Shown here in pieces: positions 10,709 through 22,400 of a DNA stretch of 64,000 nucleotides. Position numbers and translations under genes: made by a program. Under the pieces are notes generated by a model. The model saw nothing but the letters and a program-made list of their open reading frames with translations. It did no database searches and was not told the origin of the DNA. Positions within the stretch are counted from its first letter, which is position 1. Every line of letters starts with the position of its first letter. This DNA is from Diphasiastrum complanatum (lineage: Eukaryota > Streptophyta > Lycopodiopsida > Lycopodiales > Lycopodiaceae): assembly GCA_029204225.1 (NCBI GenBank), contig CM055110.1, forward strand, positions 37,466,960-37,530,959. Reading direction: 5' to 3'.

Positions 10709-12540
10709 TGGCTACTACAAATCAGGAAAAGATCACGATCAATCTTGATGGCGCAAACTATCGCATATGGAAGTTCAAGATAAAGACACTTCTAAAAGAC
10801 GAGGGGATATAGTCAGTGACTGATCTCATAGAACCAAATCCTCAAGAGGAAGATCCAAGGAGAGCGGAATGGATAAGGAAGGATGAGCGCACAATGGCGA
10901 TCATCATATCCTCCATAAATGAAAACATTCTCATGAAAATTGAAGATTGAAGCACGAGAAAAACTAAAGCAAAAGTACGAAGTGAGGACAGCTGCATCAG
11001 TCATGCCCCTTCACAATCAGCTGCAGAGCTTGCAATGGAACCAGACATGGTCATTAGTCGAAACTCCTATTGGCTGCAATATCATTGATTGCAAATGGAT
11101 CTTCAAGATCAAATACAATGCCAACGGAGCAATTTATTGAAGGAAGGCAAGATTGGTAGCACAAGGATTCACTCAGATCCCTAATGTCGACTACAGTGAG
11201 ACTTTTAGTTCAGTCGTCAAACATTCGTCGATCCGAATGCTCTTGTCTTATGCTGCAACTGTTGACCTCGAAGTGCATCAACTTGATGTACAAACAGCCT
11301 ATCTGAATGGAGTGATACAAGAAGATATCTACATAATCCAGTCCAAAGGATATGTTTTGGAAGGGACGAAGAATCATGTCTATAAACTCCACAAAGCACT
11401 GTACAGCTTGAAACAGTCTGTCAGAGCTTGGTTTCGGAGGATCAATACATTCCTCATTGAACAAGGATTCAAACCAAGCACTACTGATTGCAACATCTAT
11501 TCCAAGTCAGTGCAACAATCCTTCATTATCATCACCTTATACATGGATGATACGTTGCTCTTCAGCAACAATACCAATATGGTCAAGGATTCGAAACAGA
11601 TGCTGTTTTCAGAATTCGACATGTCTGATCTAGGTGAAGCTCACTTATGTCTGGGAATTCAAATCCACAGAGACAAAGCAAATCGACTGATTTACATCAC
11701 TCAACAAATGTATCTTCACAATGTTCTTAACAGATACAATGTTATGAATTGTAAATTAGCTCACTCACCAATGGATCTAGGCCTGCATCTGTCAAAGGAC
11801 CAATGTCCCCAGACCAAGCAGGAAGTGGAGCAAATGAGAGAATACCCTTATCGATCGATACTAGAATCTCTCATGTACGCAATGGTCTATACAAGACCAG
11901 ATATCTCTTTTGCTGTAAGCTCACTCAGCCAATACATGGCTAATCTTGACATTACCCATTGAAAGGTTCTCATACGAGTCATGAGATCTATTCGAGCTAC
12001 CATGGACCAGTGCATCTGCTACGGAGATGTCAGCAACAACAATCTCCATCAGCTCAGTGGTTATTCTAATGCAAGCTAGGGAGGAGATGTAGACAATCGT
12101 AAATCCACATCTAGATTTACATTCTTCTTCAACGATGGTCCTATCTCATGGAACAGTCGTAAGCAAACTTCTGTCGCACTTTCTTCTACAGAAGCAGAAT
12201 ACATTGCTGCTTCTCAATCTATCAAGAAAGCGTTTTGGTTGAGAAATTTGCTGTCAGATCTAGATCTGAATCAGTACAGCCCTACAACTTTATTTTGTGA
12301 TAATCAAAGTGCTATTGCCTTATCGGCCAACCCTAGATTTCACTTTAGGAGTAAGCACATTGAAATTAGATATCACTACATCAAGGGCAAGGTTCTCGAC
12401 AAGGAAGTAAGCTTAACGTACTGCAGAACGCAGGACATGGTTGCAGACATATTCACGAAAGCACTCAGTGTTAATGCACATAATAAATTTTGTGCATTGC
12501 TTAGTCTAAAGATCAAGGCATTCACGGATCCAGATTAAGA
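10709..12540 (+). mobile_element. Ty1/copia relic with internal deletion (gag joined to RT-RNase H)
   Basis: The gag start reads MATTNQEKITINLDGANYRI. After about 80 residues the sequence passes directly into RT (WSLVETPIGC, then KARLVAQGFTQI), so protease and integrase have been deleted. The RT is well preserved, with VQTAYLNGVIQEDIY and YMDD in place of the usual YVDD. RNase H has SSTEAEYIAAS, FCDNQSAIALS and KHIEIRYHYIK, and ends QDMVADIFTKAL. Stops include TGA after ANGAIY, a stop after DITH and a TAG in the first RNase H Asp region (SNAS*GGD). A G-run follows at 12541. Confidence 0.85.
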
Positions 12541-12545
12541 GGGGG

Positions 12546-12579
<34 letters not shown>
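12541..12579 (+). repeat. Poly-G run at the polypurine-tract position
   Basis: Seven G, one A, then 31 G. The run stands directly after the copia stop codon, where the polypurine tract belongs. The following sequence TGTTGGATTTGTG (from 12587) is a plausible 3' LTR start. The length could be real expansion, able to form G-quadruplexes, or an assembly artefact. Confidence 0.8.
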
Positions 12580-12581
<2 letters not shown>

Positions 12582-12586
12582 GTGGG

Positions 12587-12861
12587 TGTTGGATTTGTGT
12601 CCTCTACTCTCCAAATCCCATCTTTAATCTACCTCCATTCATGCTGCATATTTACTCGTGTTGTCGCATAGTCTGCATATTAACATGCAAATTCTCACAG
12701 GCGATAAAAGGACGAAAAGCGAAGGCTGACGTCACACCTTCTTCACGCTCGCACCATGCAGCTGCGCTAACAGACTAGGCAACGATTGCAGCCACCCACA
12801 ATCTCACAGATAGCACATCCACCTTGTACTTTCTTCATCTGCACACCTTACTTTTGACAGA
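12587..12861 (+). mobile_element. Putative 3' LTR fragment of the copia relic
   Basis: It begins TGTTGGATTTGTG after the G-run and runs to where another copia RT fragment begins. No second copy was seen in the window, so the right end is approximate. No coding sequence. Confidence 0.4.
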
Positions 12862-13856
12862 CTAGACTTGGACACTGGACACTGGTTGACATCCCCACTC
12901 ACAAGAGAGTTATCGACAACAAGTGGATCTTCAAGAAGAAGCTCAACTCTGATGGTTCCATTTCTAAATGCAAAGCATGACTAGTGGCTACAAGATTCAT
13001 TCAAGTCTAAGGAGTGAATTGTCAGATAATTTTCAATCCTGTCGTCAAGATGCAATCTATCAGAACTCTGATTGCGTTAGCAACCATCGAAGACCTCGAA
13101 ATGCACCAGATGGATGTCAAGACAACATTTCTCAACGGAAGTGTCGAAGATGAACTATACACCTTCCAACCGAAAGGATTCGAAGTCAAAGGCCAAGAGC
13201 ACAAAGTGTGCAAGTTGCACAAAGCAATCTACGGTCTGAAACAGGTCGCAAGAGTATGGTTCGATAGAATCAACTCTTATCTCATTCAAACAATTCAACT
13301 TACTATAATGTTTCTTTCAAGCAGATAGGTATCCATTCAGTCCACATAGCTCTTTACGTAGATGATGCATTTATTTTGTCTAACGACACTTTCCTATTGC
13401 ACACTACTAAGAGTGATCTGTTAAAGGAATTTGACATGACTGATTTAGAAGTTGTCCATTCTTTGCTAGGAATTCACATTACTAAAAATAGACTTTAGAA
13501 GAAGATCTATCTTAGCTAGCAGACGTATCTAAAAGGTATTTTAGAAAAGTTTCATATGCCTGATTGAAAACCAATTGATACTCCAATGGATCCAAGTATA
13601 GTATTGACTAAACCTACTTGTGTTGATTCTGATAGTGAAGTACTCAACTTAGCGAAGTACCCTTATCATTCACTTATAGGATCTTTGATGTATGCAATGC
13701 TGTGTACTAGACCAGATTTAACATACACTGTTAGCACGTTAAGTCAATTCATGTCTAATCCTAGGATCTCTCATTGGAAAGTATTAAAGAGAGTGATGAG
13801 ATATATTCAGGGAAGTCTAGATCACATTTTATGCTATGATGGAAATCCTATCAGTG
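12862..13856 (+). mobile_element. Ty1/copia RT-RNase H fragment
   Basis: It starts in the RT (HKRVIDNKWIFKKKLNSDGS). It then reads HQMDVKTTFLNGSVEDELY, YGLKQVARVW, ALYVDDAFILS (the YVDD motif), LLGIHITKNRL, YPYHSLIGSLMYAMLCTRPD and RVMRYIQGSLDHILCY. It ends abruptly near 13850 at the next repeat. Stops and frame changes are frequent. The minus-strand relic at 47960-49200 belongs to the same family. Confidence 0.8.
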
Positions 13857-14600
13857 GGATCAGATGGATTGTGAATTATCAGCTTTGATACCACTTCGGT
13901 TGACGTTTGGATTGGTGTCAACTAAAGAAACAAGAATTCTTGAAAGAAGGATTGTGGATTACTTAGAGAATGGATTTTATGAGCTAATATTGAATCAGAT
14001 TATCAATGTAAGAGTCATAGACTACCGTGAAGAGAGATTGTGAAAAAGATTAGGCATCTGAGACAACCATGCAATCCTCTAAACTGATAACCTAGTATGA
14101 AGAGAATGTAGAATTAATTTAGGCGTCAAAGACAGCCATACAATTATCTGATAATAGTGTTTGTGTAAGAGGAGTGAGAGTTATCATTCAATAAGAATGC
14201 AAAAGGATATAGAACAATAGCGAATCTGTATAATAATGTTGTAAACACAATGACCAAATCACAATACAATTGTGCTGATAAGCGCGTGATCCTACTTACA
14301 GATTCAACACGATTGCTAACATTCTGAATATATATATCTCCCTCTCTATGATTACTAACTCTAAGGAGTCAGCTACTGTAAGACCCGTTCTGGTCGTTTG
14401 ATCTCTAACAGATGACTTCTATCTGATTTGATTGATTGCTTCACTACTAACATCTTCAATCGCTCATTTACATTTATAGTAGTTGAAAGATCTTGTATTT
14501 TTCTAGCTTTACATTTACAAGATTGTTTAACAACTGATTAACCGTCTGATTAAACAATTGTTATTGGAGCGTGAAGACGTAGATAGTCTATACATGGAAT
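13857..14600 (-). repeat. Copia LTR-type repeat, copy a (direct repeat of 26198-26943)
   Basis: It shares GGATGGATTGTGAATTATCA, then TTTGGATTG, GATTACTTAGAGAATGGATT and GACGTAGA.AGTCTATACATGG with 26198-26943, about 730-750 bp each. Copy b carries an intact TGGTATCAGAGC on the minus strand, so the family reads as the 5' LTR plus primer site of a minus-strand copia element. In copy a the primer site is changed (CTTTGATACCA). Confidence 0.65.
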
Positions 14601-15060
14601 ACTGTGTATTTCTACAGAGTGTCACTTGTGTAATATCCTGTGTAAATCTACAGTGCCGCCTGTGTAGTATCCCGTGTAAAATTGCAGTGTCGAGTTTTTC
14701 ATCTTTTTATGTCGCCTGTTAGAAACTGTGAGGAAAAATGCAGTGCCACATTTTGCCCTAATTGTCGCCTATCATAAATTGCATGTAAAAATGCAGTGTC
14801 ACATTTTTCACAACAAGTCTCACTTTTCTGGAAGTGCCTAAATGGCCCAAAAACAACTTAGATAAGTGTCGCTAAACACTTAGTTGCAAATTAAGGTAAA
14901 AATAAAGGACAGTGTCGAGTGTCGGGTTTTTCGCCTGTGGAAAAATCCGAGTAAAATTGTAGACTGTGGCAACAATTAGTTCAAATATGCAAACTGTTGA
15001 AAAAGAGTTCATTTTCTGCAGGTTGGGAGAGTAAAAAATCAAAGAAAGAAGAAGGGCTGT
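14600..15060. repeat. Degenerate tandem repeats around TGCAGTGTC
   Basis: Several units of about 45-70 bp repeat a TGTAAAA(A/T)TGCAGTGTC-like core with GTCGCCT, mostly at 14600-14810, with looser copies to 14960. This is probably LTR sequence. No gene. Confidence 0.5.
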
Positions 15061-17325
15061 TGGGATGAGTAGAAGTTAGATTAAATTCCAACACTCTTTC
15101 TTAAGCTAACTATTATGAATCTGATCTAAAATTGAGATTTATCATTTCTACTAAAGTAGAATGTTTATCTCTAGACAATGGCTTTGTCAAAATATTAGCC
15201 AACATACTGTTTGTATTACAGTAACTTAGTACAACATCTTGGTTCTGAATTTTCTCTCTAAGAAAATGGAACTGAACTTTTATGTGTTTAGTTCTAGCAT
15301 GAGTACGTGGGTTCAGAGATAGAGCTATGCAGCTCTAATTGTCGCATTGGAGTATTGTTGGACTGATTTGCGGGAATTGTAGATCCTGTAGCAGCCTCCT
15401 CAGCCAAATGGTCTCCTTTACTGCTGATCTAGCTGTAACATATTTGGATTCTGTAGAGGACAACGAAATGCATTTCTGCTTTCTGCTGTTCCATGAAATG
15501 GGTCCTCCTGCAAGCTGATGTGGATTTTTTGGTATCCGCGTCTCCTGCCCAATCGAAATCTGAATAGGTAGTCAGTGTGAGTGCAGCTTTTGTGTTGCTG
15601 TTGTAACTCAAGACACAGTGCTTTGAGGCTTGAATGTACTTTAGAACTCTTTGCAGGGCTTTCCAGTGTTGTAGGCCTGGATTGGACATGAATTGCAATA
15701 GTGTGCTCACAGCATATGCAAGATCAGGTCGTGTGCAGATCATAGAGTATATGATAGAACCTATGACTGACTGATAGGGGTACTTGCACATTTCTTGCTG
15801 ATCTGCCTTTGTTCTGGGGCACATGTCTTTGGAAAGATTGTATCCTGGATCCATAGGAGAATCTATGGGTTTGCAAGCCTCCATGTCGTATCTGCGAAGT
15901 ACATTGATTAGGTAAGATTGTTGGCTTATGGTGATCCTTCTACTCGCGCGATCTCTGTTGATCTCCATACCGATAAGGTAATGGACTGGGCCTAAATTAG
16001 TCATCTCAAACTCTGATAAAAGCAGAGATTTGGTTTCCTATAGCAACTGATTTGAATTGCTAATAATTAAGGAATCATCAACGTATAATGCTATTATAAC
16101 ATAGCTTGACCCTTTACGCTTGAGATACACATTCGAATATGCGGAATAGGAGGTAAAGTCATGCTGCAACAAAAAATGACTTATTCTATCATACCAGGCC
16201 CTCGGAGCTTGCATCAAATCATATAATGCCTTATGCAATTTACATACTAGATGCTCTTGCCTTGAAGGATGCAACCTTATGGTTGATAGATGAACACATC
16301 TTCTTGTATATATTCGTGTAGGAATGTCGTCTGGACATCCATCTGGTGAATGTCCAGATCTTCTACAACAACTATAGCCAATAAGGTATGAATAGACTGA
16401 TGCTTTACCACTGGACTAAAGGTCTCGGTGTAGTCTATCCCATATACTTGTTCAAATCCTTTAACCACCAGTCTAGTTTTCCATTTGGATATCGATCCAT
16501 CTGGTTTAAGCTTTAGCTTGAAGATCTACTTGGAGTCAATTGGTTTTATATCTGTAGGAGGATTGACAAGACTCCAGGTCTTGTTCTTCATTAGAGACTG
16601 ATACTCAGCATTCATGACAGCCTTCCATTTGTCTGCATCGGGCATTGACAGTGCTTCTACAACAGTGGCAGGTTCATCATGACTGATGAACGCCCGAGGA
16701 GTGAAACGATCAGGTTGTTGTCATTGTCTTGCAGACCTTGTAACTGCAGGTGCTTGAGTAGACGATTCTCCTTGGTGAATGACTGAGATTGTAGCATCTT
16801 GTGGTTGAACAATCGTGGGTCTAGGCCCATCGATGGTAAGTGGAGCCTTGGGATGAGACCACATAAGTCATTGTGTATCAATGAAAAAATGGACTTTGCC
16901 CTTAGCGGCTTGTCCTCTTGAAAATCTAGTTCAAGCAACTTTCACAGACATCTTGATTAGCTGTAGTAACATCGTTTATATACATGTCATTGACTATTTT
17001 GTTATGATGCATATACAATATTGAACGCATGTTTAGATGACCTAATCTTTGATGCCATAAATTAGCATCTGAACAGCTAACATAAATTAGCATAAATTCC
17101 CTTCTCTGAAAGCAGAGAAGATTTCTTTTGAATTCTCATCTAGAATAGTACATCGGTTGGCAGTGAACATGGCTCTATAGCCCTAATCTGTGATCTTGCT
17201 AATAGACAATAGGTTCTTAGTTAATTTGGGTACATAAAGTACACCATTAAGCTGCCTAGTGATGCCATCAGTGTTGAAAATTAAGCCCACAATTGTCTCC
17301 TTGGTGAATGACTAATTTCTAGTTC
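15061..17325 (-). mobile_element. Ty1/copia relic: protease end to RNase H
   Basis: Read from the right: protease/GAG-pre-integrase remains near 17100-17320, a short integrase segment (IHNDLCGLIP) near 16860, RT start KGFEQVYGIDYTETFSPVVK at 16277-16468, HQMDVQTTFLHEYIQEDV, YDLMQAPRAWYDRI, ALYVDDSLII at 16038-16274, then TNLGPVHYLIGMEINRDRAS, YQSVIGSIIYSMICTRPD and YSDFDWAGDADTKKSTSA at 15429-16004. The integrase is largely deleted. The RNase H end is mutated after STSA, and about 15100-15430 on the minus strand carries the RNase H remainder. Multiple frame breaks make it inactive. Confidence 0.8.
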
Positions 17326-17485
17326 ATGATTCTTCCTGCACATTTATTGATCTTTGATCTAGGGTCAGGTGAAACTTATATTGGGTTCAAAGTATGCTCA
17401 TCTGGTACTTGCAGGAATCACAAACTTAAACAACCAATTTATTTGAAGAACGTCCACAACTGGCTTCCGGCTGATCTCCAGCAAA
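17326..17485. other. Unassigned sequence between copia relic and inverted-repeat arm
   Basis: No motif recognised. Confidence 0.3.
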
Positions 17486-18595
17486 GGGTAACCAATCCTA
17501 TCATAATTTTAAGTTCAGATGTTAAGTTTAATAACTTGAAGTCATTGAAGACTTGGCCATCTTCAAGGACTTCCACAACTTACATTTAGAACAAGTTTGT
17601 AGATTTACATTACTTTTTGAACAGCCTACAGAAATACACTGAAGGTTGCACAGTTCACATTTTTCGCACTTTTCCAAAAAATACAATACTTACCTTCGGC
17701 TTCTTCCATTCAATTATTTCAAAGAAGTCCACTTGTGCACAGTTCAAAAGTTCAATTGATTTTAACACCTTCGATTTTTCACAAAATGCGAAGAGAGAGA
17801 AAATTTCCGAAGGTCATATACTTTTCAAAGTTGAACTATTTTAGGGCACCTTCGACTTTTTCGCAAAATCTCAAAGAGAGAGAAAAATGCCGAAGGTCAT
17901 CTAAAATGAATGAGGAACGTAAAATGTGAAGTGAGAGATTTTGCGATGTTCTCGTCCGCGTCAACGATCCTGATTTGTTGACCGTATACACTATGTACAA
18001 TTGTCACAGAAGCCATATACTTCCAAGTACAAGCAGCTTACCTAATTAGGTGACAATCATTTATTGTAGTTAGTACACGGATGAAATCTATAAATAGATC
18101 ATCCAAGCATAGATGGGGGGTTGCTCCATCTATGAGACGCATTATTTGAGCCTCCCAATTACGCTGTCATTTTTGGTTGTAATGTGATTGAATGCACTTT
18201 CATTGCTGTTTGATCGTGCTTGTATACTCACCCTGATCAGAACACGAACGTTTTTTTTTTTGTTTCTAATCAGACGATGACTGTCTTTGATGTCTGAGAA
18301 ACTCGTGATTTCAAAACTATACTTCTCGTTGAATCTGATTTCAGTAATACCACACACAAACCATCTCCAGTCTCTTCGGTGGACTGCACTCTTGTTTTTA
18401 GAGTATGAATTAGTTTTAAGATCCTGTTGTGCAATCAAAACGCATAAAGCTGTGATTATCTTTAGCATAAGTTGTCTATTAGACTATTTTTGCACATAGC
18501 AACTGATTAGAACGGGAGAGCTGTTCCGCAATATTCCTGCTCTCTTTTTCGTTCCCATTCTTCCTATCTCCCTTGCCCCATAAATCAGAGAATTG
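17486..18595 (-). repeat. Long inverted repeat, right arm (pairs with 8500-9766)
   Basis: Reverse complement of the left arm, from GGGTAACCAATCCTATCAT at 17488 to the CTTGCCCCAT end at about 18580. The two arms enclose about 7.7 kb of unrelated copia relics. Substitutions and indels are many, so the pair is old. Confidence 0.65.
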
Positions 18596-18745
18596 TAGTT
18601 GAATAGAATCTTGGCCTTCGTCTTGATGTGAACTGGAGTCACCAAAGAAGATATACTTTGATTCTGTAGTTGTGAGTATAGAAAAGAGGTCTTTTCATGG
18701 CGTCATGTGCTGAGAAACACCTGAATTGAGATACCATTGATGGGC
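18596..18745 (-). mobile_element. Older copia relic, protease piece, split by the young copia
   Basis: On the minus strand the sequence reads WYLNSGVSQHMT, a damaged protease active-site motif (D-S-G changed to N-S-G), followed by FFGDSSSH. Its gag part continues at 25186-26230, on the other side of the young element, which was inserted between gag and protease. Confidence 0.7.
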
Positions 18746-18750
18746 ATCTC
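18746..18750. other. Target-site duplication ATCTC (left)
   Basis: ATCTC directly precedes the LTR and is repeated at 25181-25185 directly after the other LTR. A perfect 5-bp target duplication is standard for copia integration. Confidence 0.9.
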
Positions 18751-19405
18751 TGTGAAAAATACAGATCCTAAGTGGATCTAAACTCCAAGATCATTGGCTT
18801 GAATGCTTGCACTCCAAACTACATAAGCTAGGAATTGGCAACACATTCTATGCTACCTAGAATGCAAAGAACTTGATCAAAAAGCATTTATCACAAATGA
18901 AAACTTCCATAAACATCAAGTGCGGCCCAAAATAGCATTATACAGTCCATAATACATCAGCCTACCACTTTTGGAAAGCACCTAAGATCATACACAATAG
19001 CTTGAAGACAATACACACAACAATGCTCTCAATGGAGGAAGAAACAATGACAATGATCTATTGATCTCAATGAAGCATACAAAAGGTTTCTCCAACCTGT
19101 TCTCCACGACTTCCCTACTATTTATGGATGAGGAAGATGACTCTCTCTCCTCTCTCTAGAAGGTACTTGACCCTAGATATTCCCTATATAGGAAAAATAG
19201 CTAAAAATGGCTTATATGACCAAAATACATCAAAATGGTCTCATTTTGAAGGGTATGAAGTTTGACACTTCATCATACTGAAAAAATACAATAAATAAAA
19301 ACATTGTGGCCTGGTTCACACGTGTGAAACTCCAGAACCAAAACTATTTACAATTTTAGCCAATTTAGGCCTCAAACTAGCTAGGAAATGTTGACAATTT
19401 TCACA
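18751..19405 (-). repeat. 3' LTR of the young copia
   Basis: 655 bp, starting TGTGAAAAAT and ending TTTTCACA on the plus strand (TG...CA on both strands). It contains a palindrome TTCACACGTGTGAA at 19315-19328 with a G-box core CACGTG in U3, and a TATA-like CTATATAG near 19184-19191. The stop codon of gag-pol (19403-19401) lies in its first five bases. Confidence 0.95.
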
Positions 19406-22400
19406 CTCCCTCTTCAACATTGGATGCTAGTTTCAACATAGTCTTTGAGCACATTCCAAGATTAAATCTATGCATTAAATATAGGTCCTTTCCCAATGGT
19501 TTGGTGAAGATATCAGCCACACACTCCTTTGAAGAGACATGTTGAAGCTCCACCTCTTTGGCAATGACTTGATCTCTCACAAAATGGTGAGCAATCTCAA
19601 TGTGCTTGCTCCTTGCATGAAAAACAGGATTGCTTGCCAAGCTTTGGGCTGAAAGGTTATCACAAAGTATGATTGGAGTCTTCTCTGGTTCCAGCAAGTG
19701 AAGATCCAATAACATCCTCTTGATCCAAAGAATCTCCTTGGTGCATGTTGTTAATGCCTTGTACTCGGCTTCGGTGGAAGATAGAGAGATAGTTGGTTGC
19801 TTCTTTGATAGCCATGAGACCACTCCATCTCCAAGATAGATTGCAAAGGCACTTGTTGACTTCCTATCCATTTGATCACCTGCAAAATCTGAATCTGAAA
19901 ATCCACAAAGGTTAGGTGTAGTACCTCCATACAAGATGCCAAAATCTCTAGATCCCGAGATGTATCTAAGTACTCTCTTTCCTAGCTTCCAATGAGCCTC
20001 ACTAGGATCTTGCATAAATTGACTTAGTTTACCAACCACAAAGCTTAGATCAGGTCTTGTGATGGTTAACCATATAAGAGATCCTATTAGCTTTCTATAG
20101 AGAGTAATGTCCTTGAAGGATCTTTCATTACTTCTTGTAGTTAGCTTTACATTTGATTCCATAGGAGTAGAAACAACTTTACAATCTTCCATATGAAACC
20201 TTTTTAGAATAGAGTTAACATACTTTTCTTGACATATGAATGTAGATTTAGAAGTTCTAATAATCTCTATTCCTAAGATATAATGAAGTTTACCAAGATC
20301 TTGAATTTCAAACTCTCTTTTGAGTGCCATCTTGATTTCATCTATATCTAGATTGTTACCACCACTTAAGATAATGTCATCAACATAGATCAAAAGTAAA
20401 GTGATATCATTTTCATTCAATCTAAAGTAGAGAGAATGATCATACTCACTCATAACAAAGTTTTGAGAAAGTAAGAAGGAATTGAGCTTAGCATACCAAC
20501 TCCTTGGTGCTTGCTTTAGCCCATACAAACTCTTTTGAAGATAGCACACATGATTAGGCTCATCATGTGAAACATAGCCCTCGGGTTGCTCCATGTAAAT
20601 ATCTTCTTCAAGATCACCATTCAAGAAGGCATTAGTAACATCCATTTGCCATATATCCCAATCATAAAGAGTTGCAAGAGAGATTAGGATTCGAATAGTT
20701 ACCATCTTTGCCACGGGTGCAAAGGTCTCATCATAGTCAATACCATATTCTTGAGCATACCCCTTTGCCACCAACCTTGCCTTGTACTTGTTGATTGATC
20801 CATCTTGATTTGTCTTGATGTTGAAGATCCACTTACAACCAATTGCCTTCTTGTCCTTTGGAAGCTTTACCAACCTCCATGTGTTGCTTTTGATGAGTGC
20901 TTGATGCTCATGATCCATGGCTTGGATCCATTCCTTCTTTTGAATTGCTTCACCTACACAAGTTGGTTCATCAAAAGAGGTAAGAAAAGCAAAGTTAGAG
21001 TTGTCCCCCACTTGCTTTCCTTTTTCATCATAGGTTAGCCTTGATGGCTTAGCCCTTTGCCTTTGAGTCTTCCTTGAAGTTTGCTTTGGAGTGGCATCTC
21101 CATCTTCATCCAAGACATCTTGCACATCATGATGATTAGTAGGCACATCAACATCAACATCAACAACATTGGAAACATTCTCTTCATGAAAGATGACATC
21201 CCTACTTATGACAACTTTCTTTGTAGAAGGAATGTACACTTTGTAAGCCTTGCTTACTTCACTATAGCCAACAAACACACCCTTCTTTGATGAAGGATCT
21301 TCTTTAGTTCTATCATCAAGTGTGATATTGACAAAACATGTACATCCAAAGATCCTACAATGCTTGACACTCGGCCTTCTACCATAAAGAACCTCATGAG
21401 GAGTTTTACCATCCAAGGAAGCACTTGTCCATCTATTACATAGATAGTTAGCACATGCTAAAGCTTCCCCCCAAAAAGACTTAGCAAGATTAGCATGTAG
21501 TCTCATTGCCTTGGCACATTCACAAAGGGTTCTATTCTTCCTCTCGGCCACTCCATTCTGTTGTGGAGTCCTAGGACTAGACATCTCCCTCTTAATCCCA
21601 TGTGCTATACAAAAGTCTTTGAACCTATTTGAGGTGTATTCCCCTCCATTATCAGATCTTAAGCATTTGATCTTTGTATTGAATTGGTTTTCCATTTCAT
21701 TCTTGAACTTGACAAATGCAGCAAACACTTCATCCTTACTTTTAAGAAGATAGATCCAAGTATACCTACTAAAGTCATCAATGAAAGTTGCATACATCTT
21801 TGCCCCACCATTGCTAGTTGTACTAGAAGAATGAATATCAGAATGCACAAGTTGAAAAGCTTTTTTAGATCTAGAAGTAGATCTAGAATAAGCAAGTCTA
21901 TGAGATTTGGACAAGGCACAATGTTCACAAACACTATTGTTTGCAACAAGACTTTTAGGGAGACCAAGAACAAGCTCTTTCTTTGCCATTACCTCCAAAG
22001 ATTTGAAGTTGGGATGGCCCAACCTCTTGTGCCAAACTTCTTGGTTTGTCAATTGCTCCCTAGCCATACATCCTTCATGATTAGAGATCACACATGCATC
22101 AAGCTTGAAAAGTTTACCATGCCTCCTACCTTGAGCAATCAAGGATCCACATTTACTTATCAAACATGCATCTCCAATGAACTCCACATCAAGTCCTTTG
22201 TCAATCATTTGACTTACACTAAGCAAATTCTTAGTGATTGAAGGAATGTACAAAACATTTTCAAGATTTGCTTTCCTATTTGTTGAAAGGGAAATAGGAA
22301 TAGTGCCTATGCCTTTGATGTCACATTGACCATCATTTGCAGTGTAGATGATGTTACCTTCTCCCTCATAAGACAATAAGGATGTAAAGTATTCCTTATG

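Noticed and set aside
21684-22241. 185-residue plus-strand frame inside the copia gag-pol
   Set aside because: Antisense shadow of an intact, family-typical gene on the minus strand.
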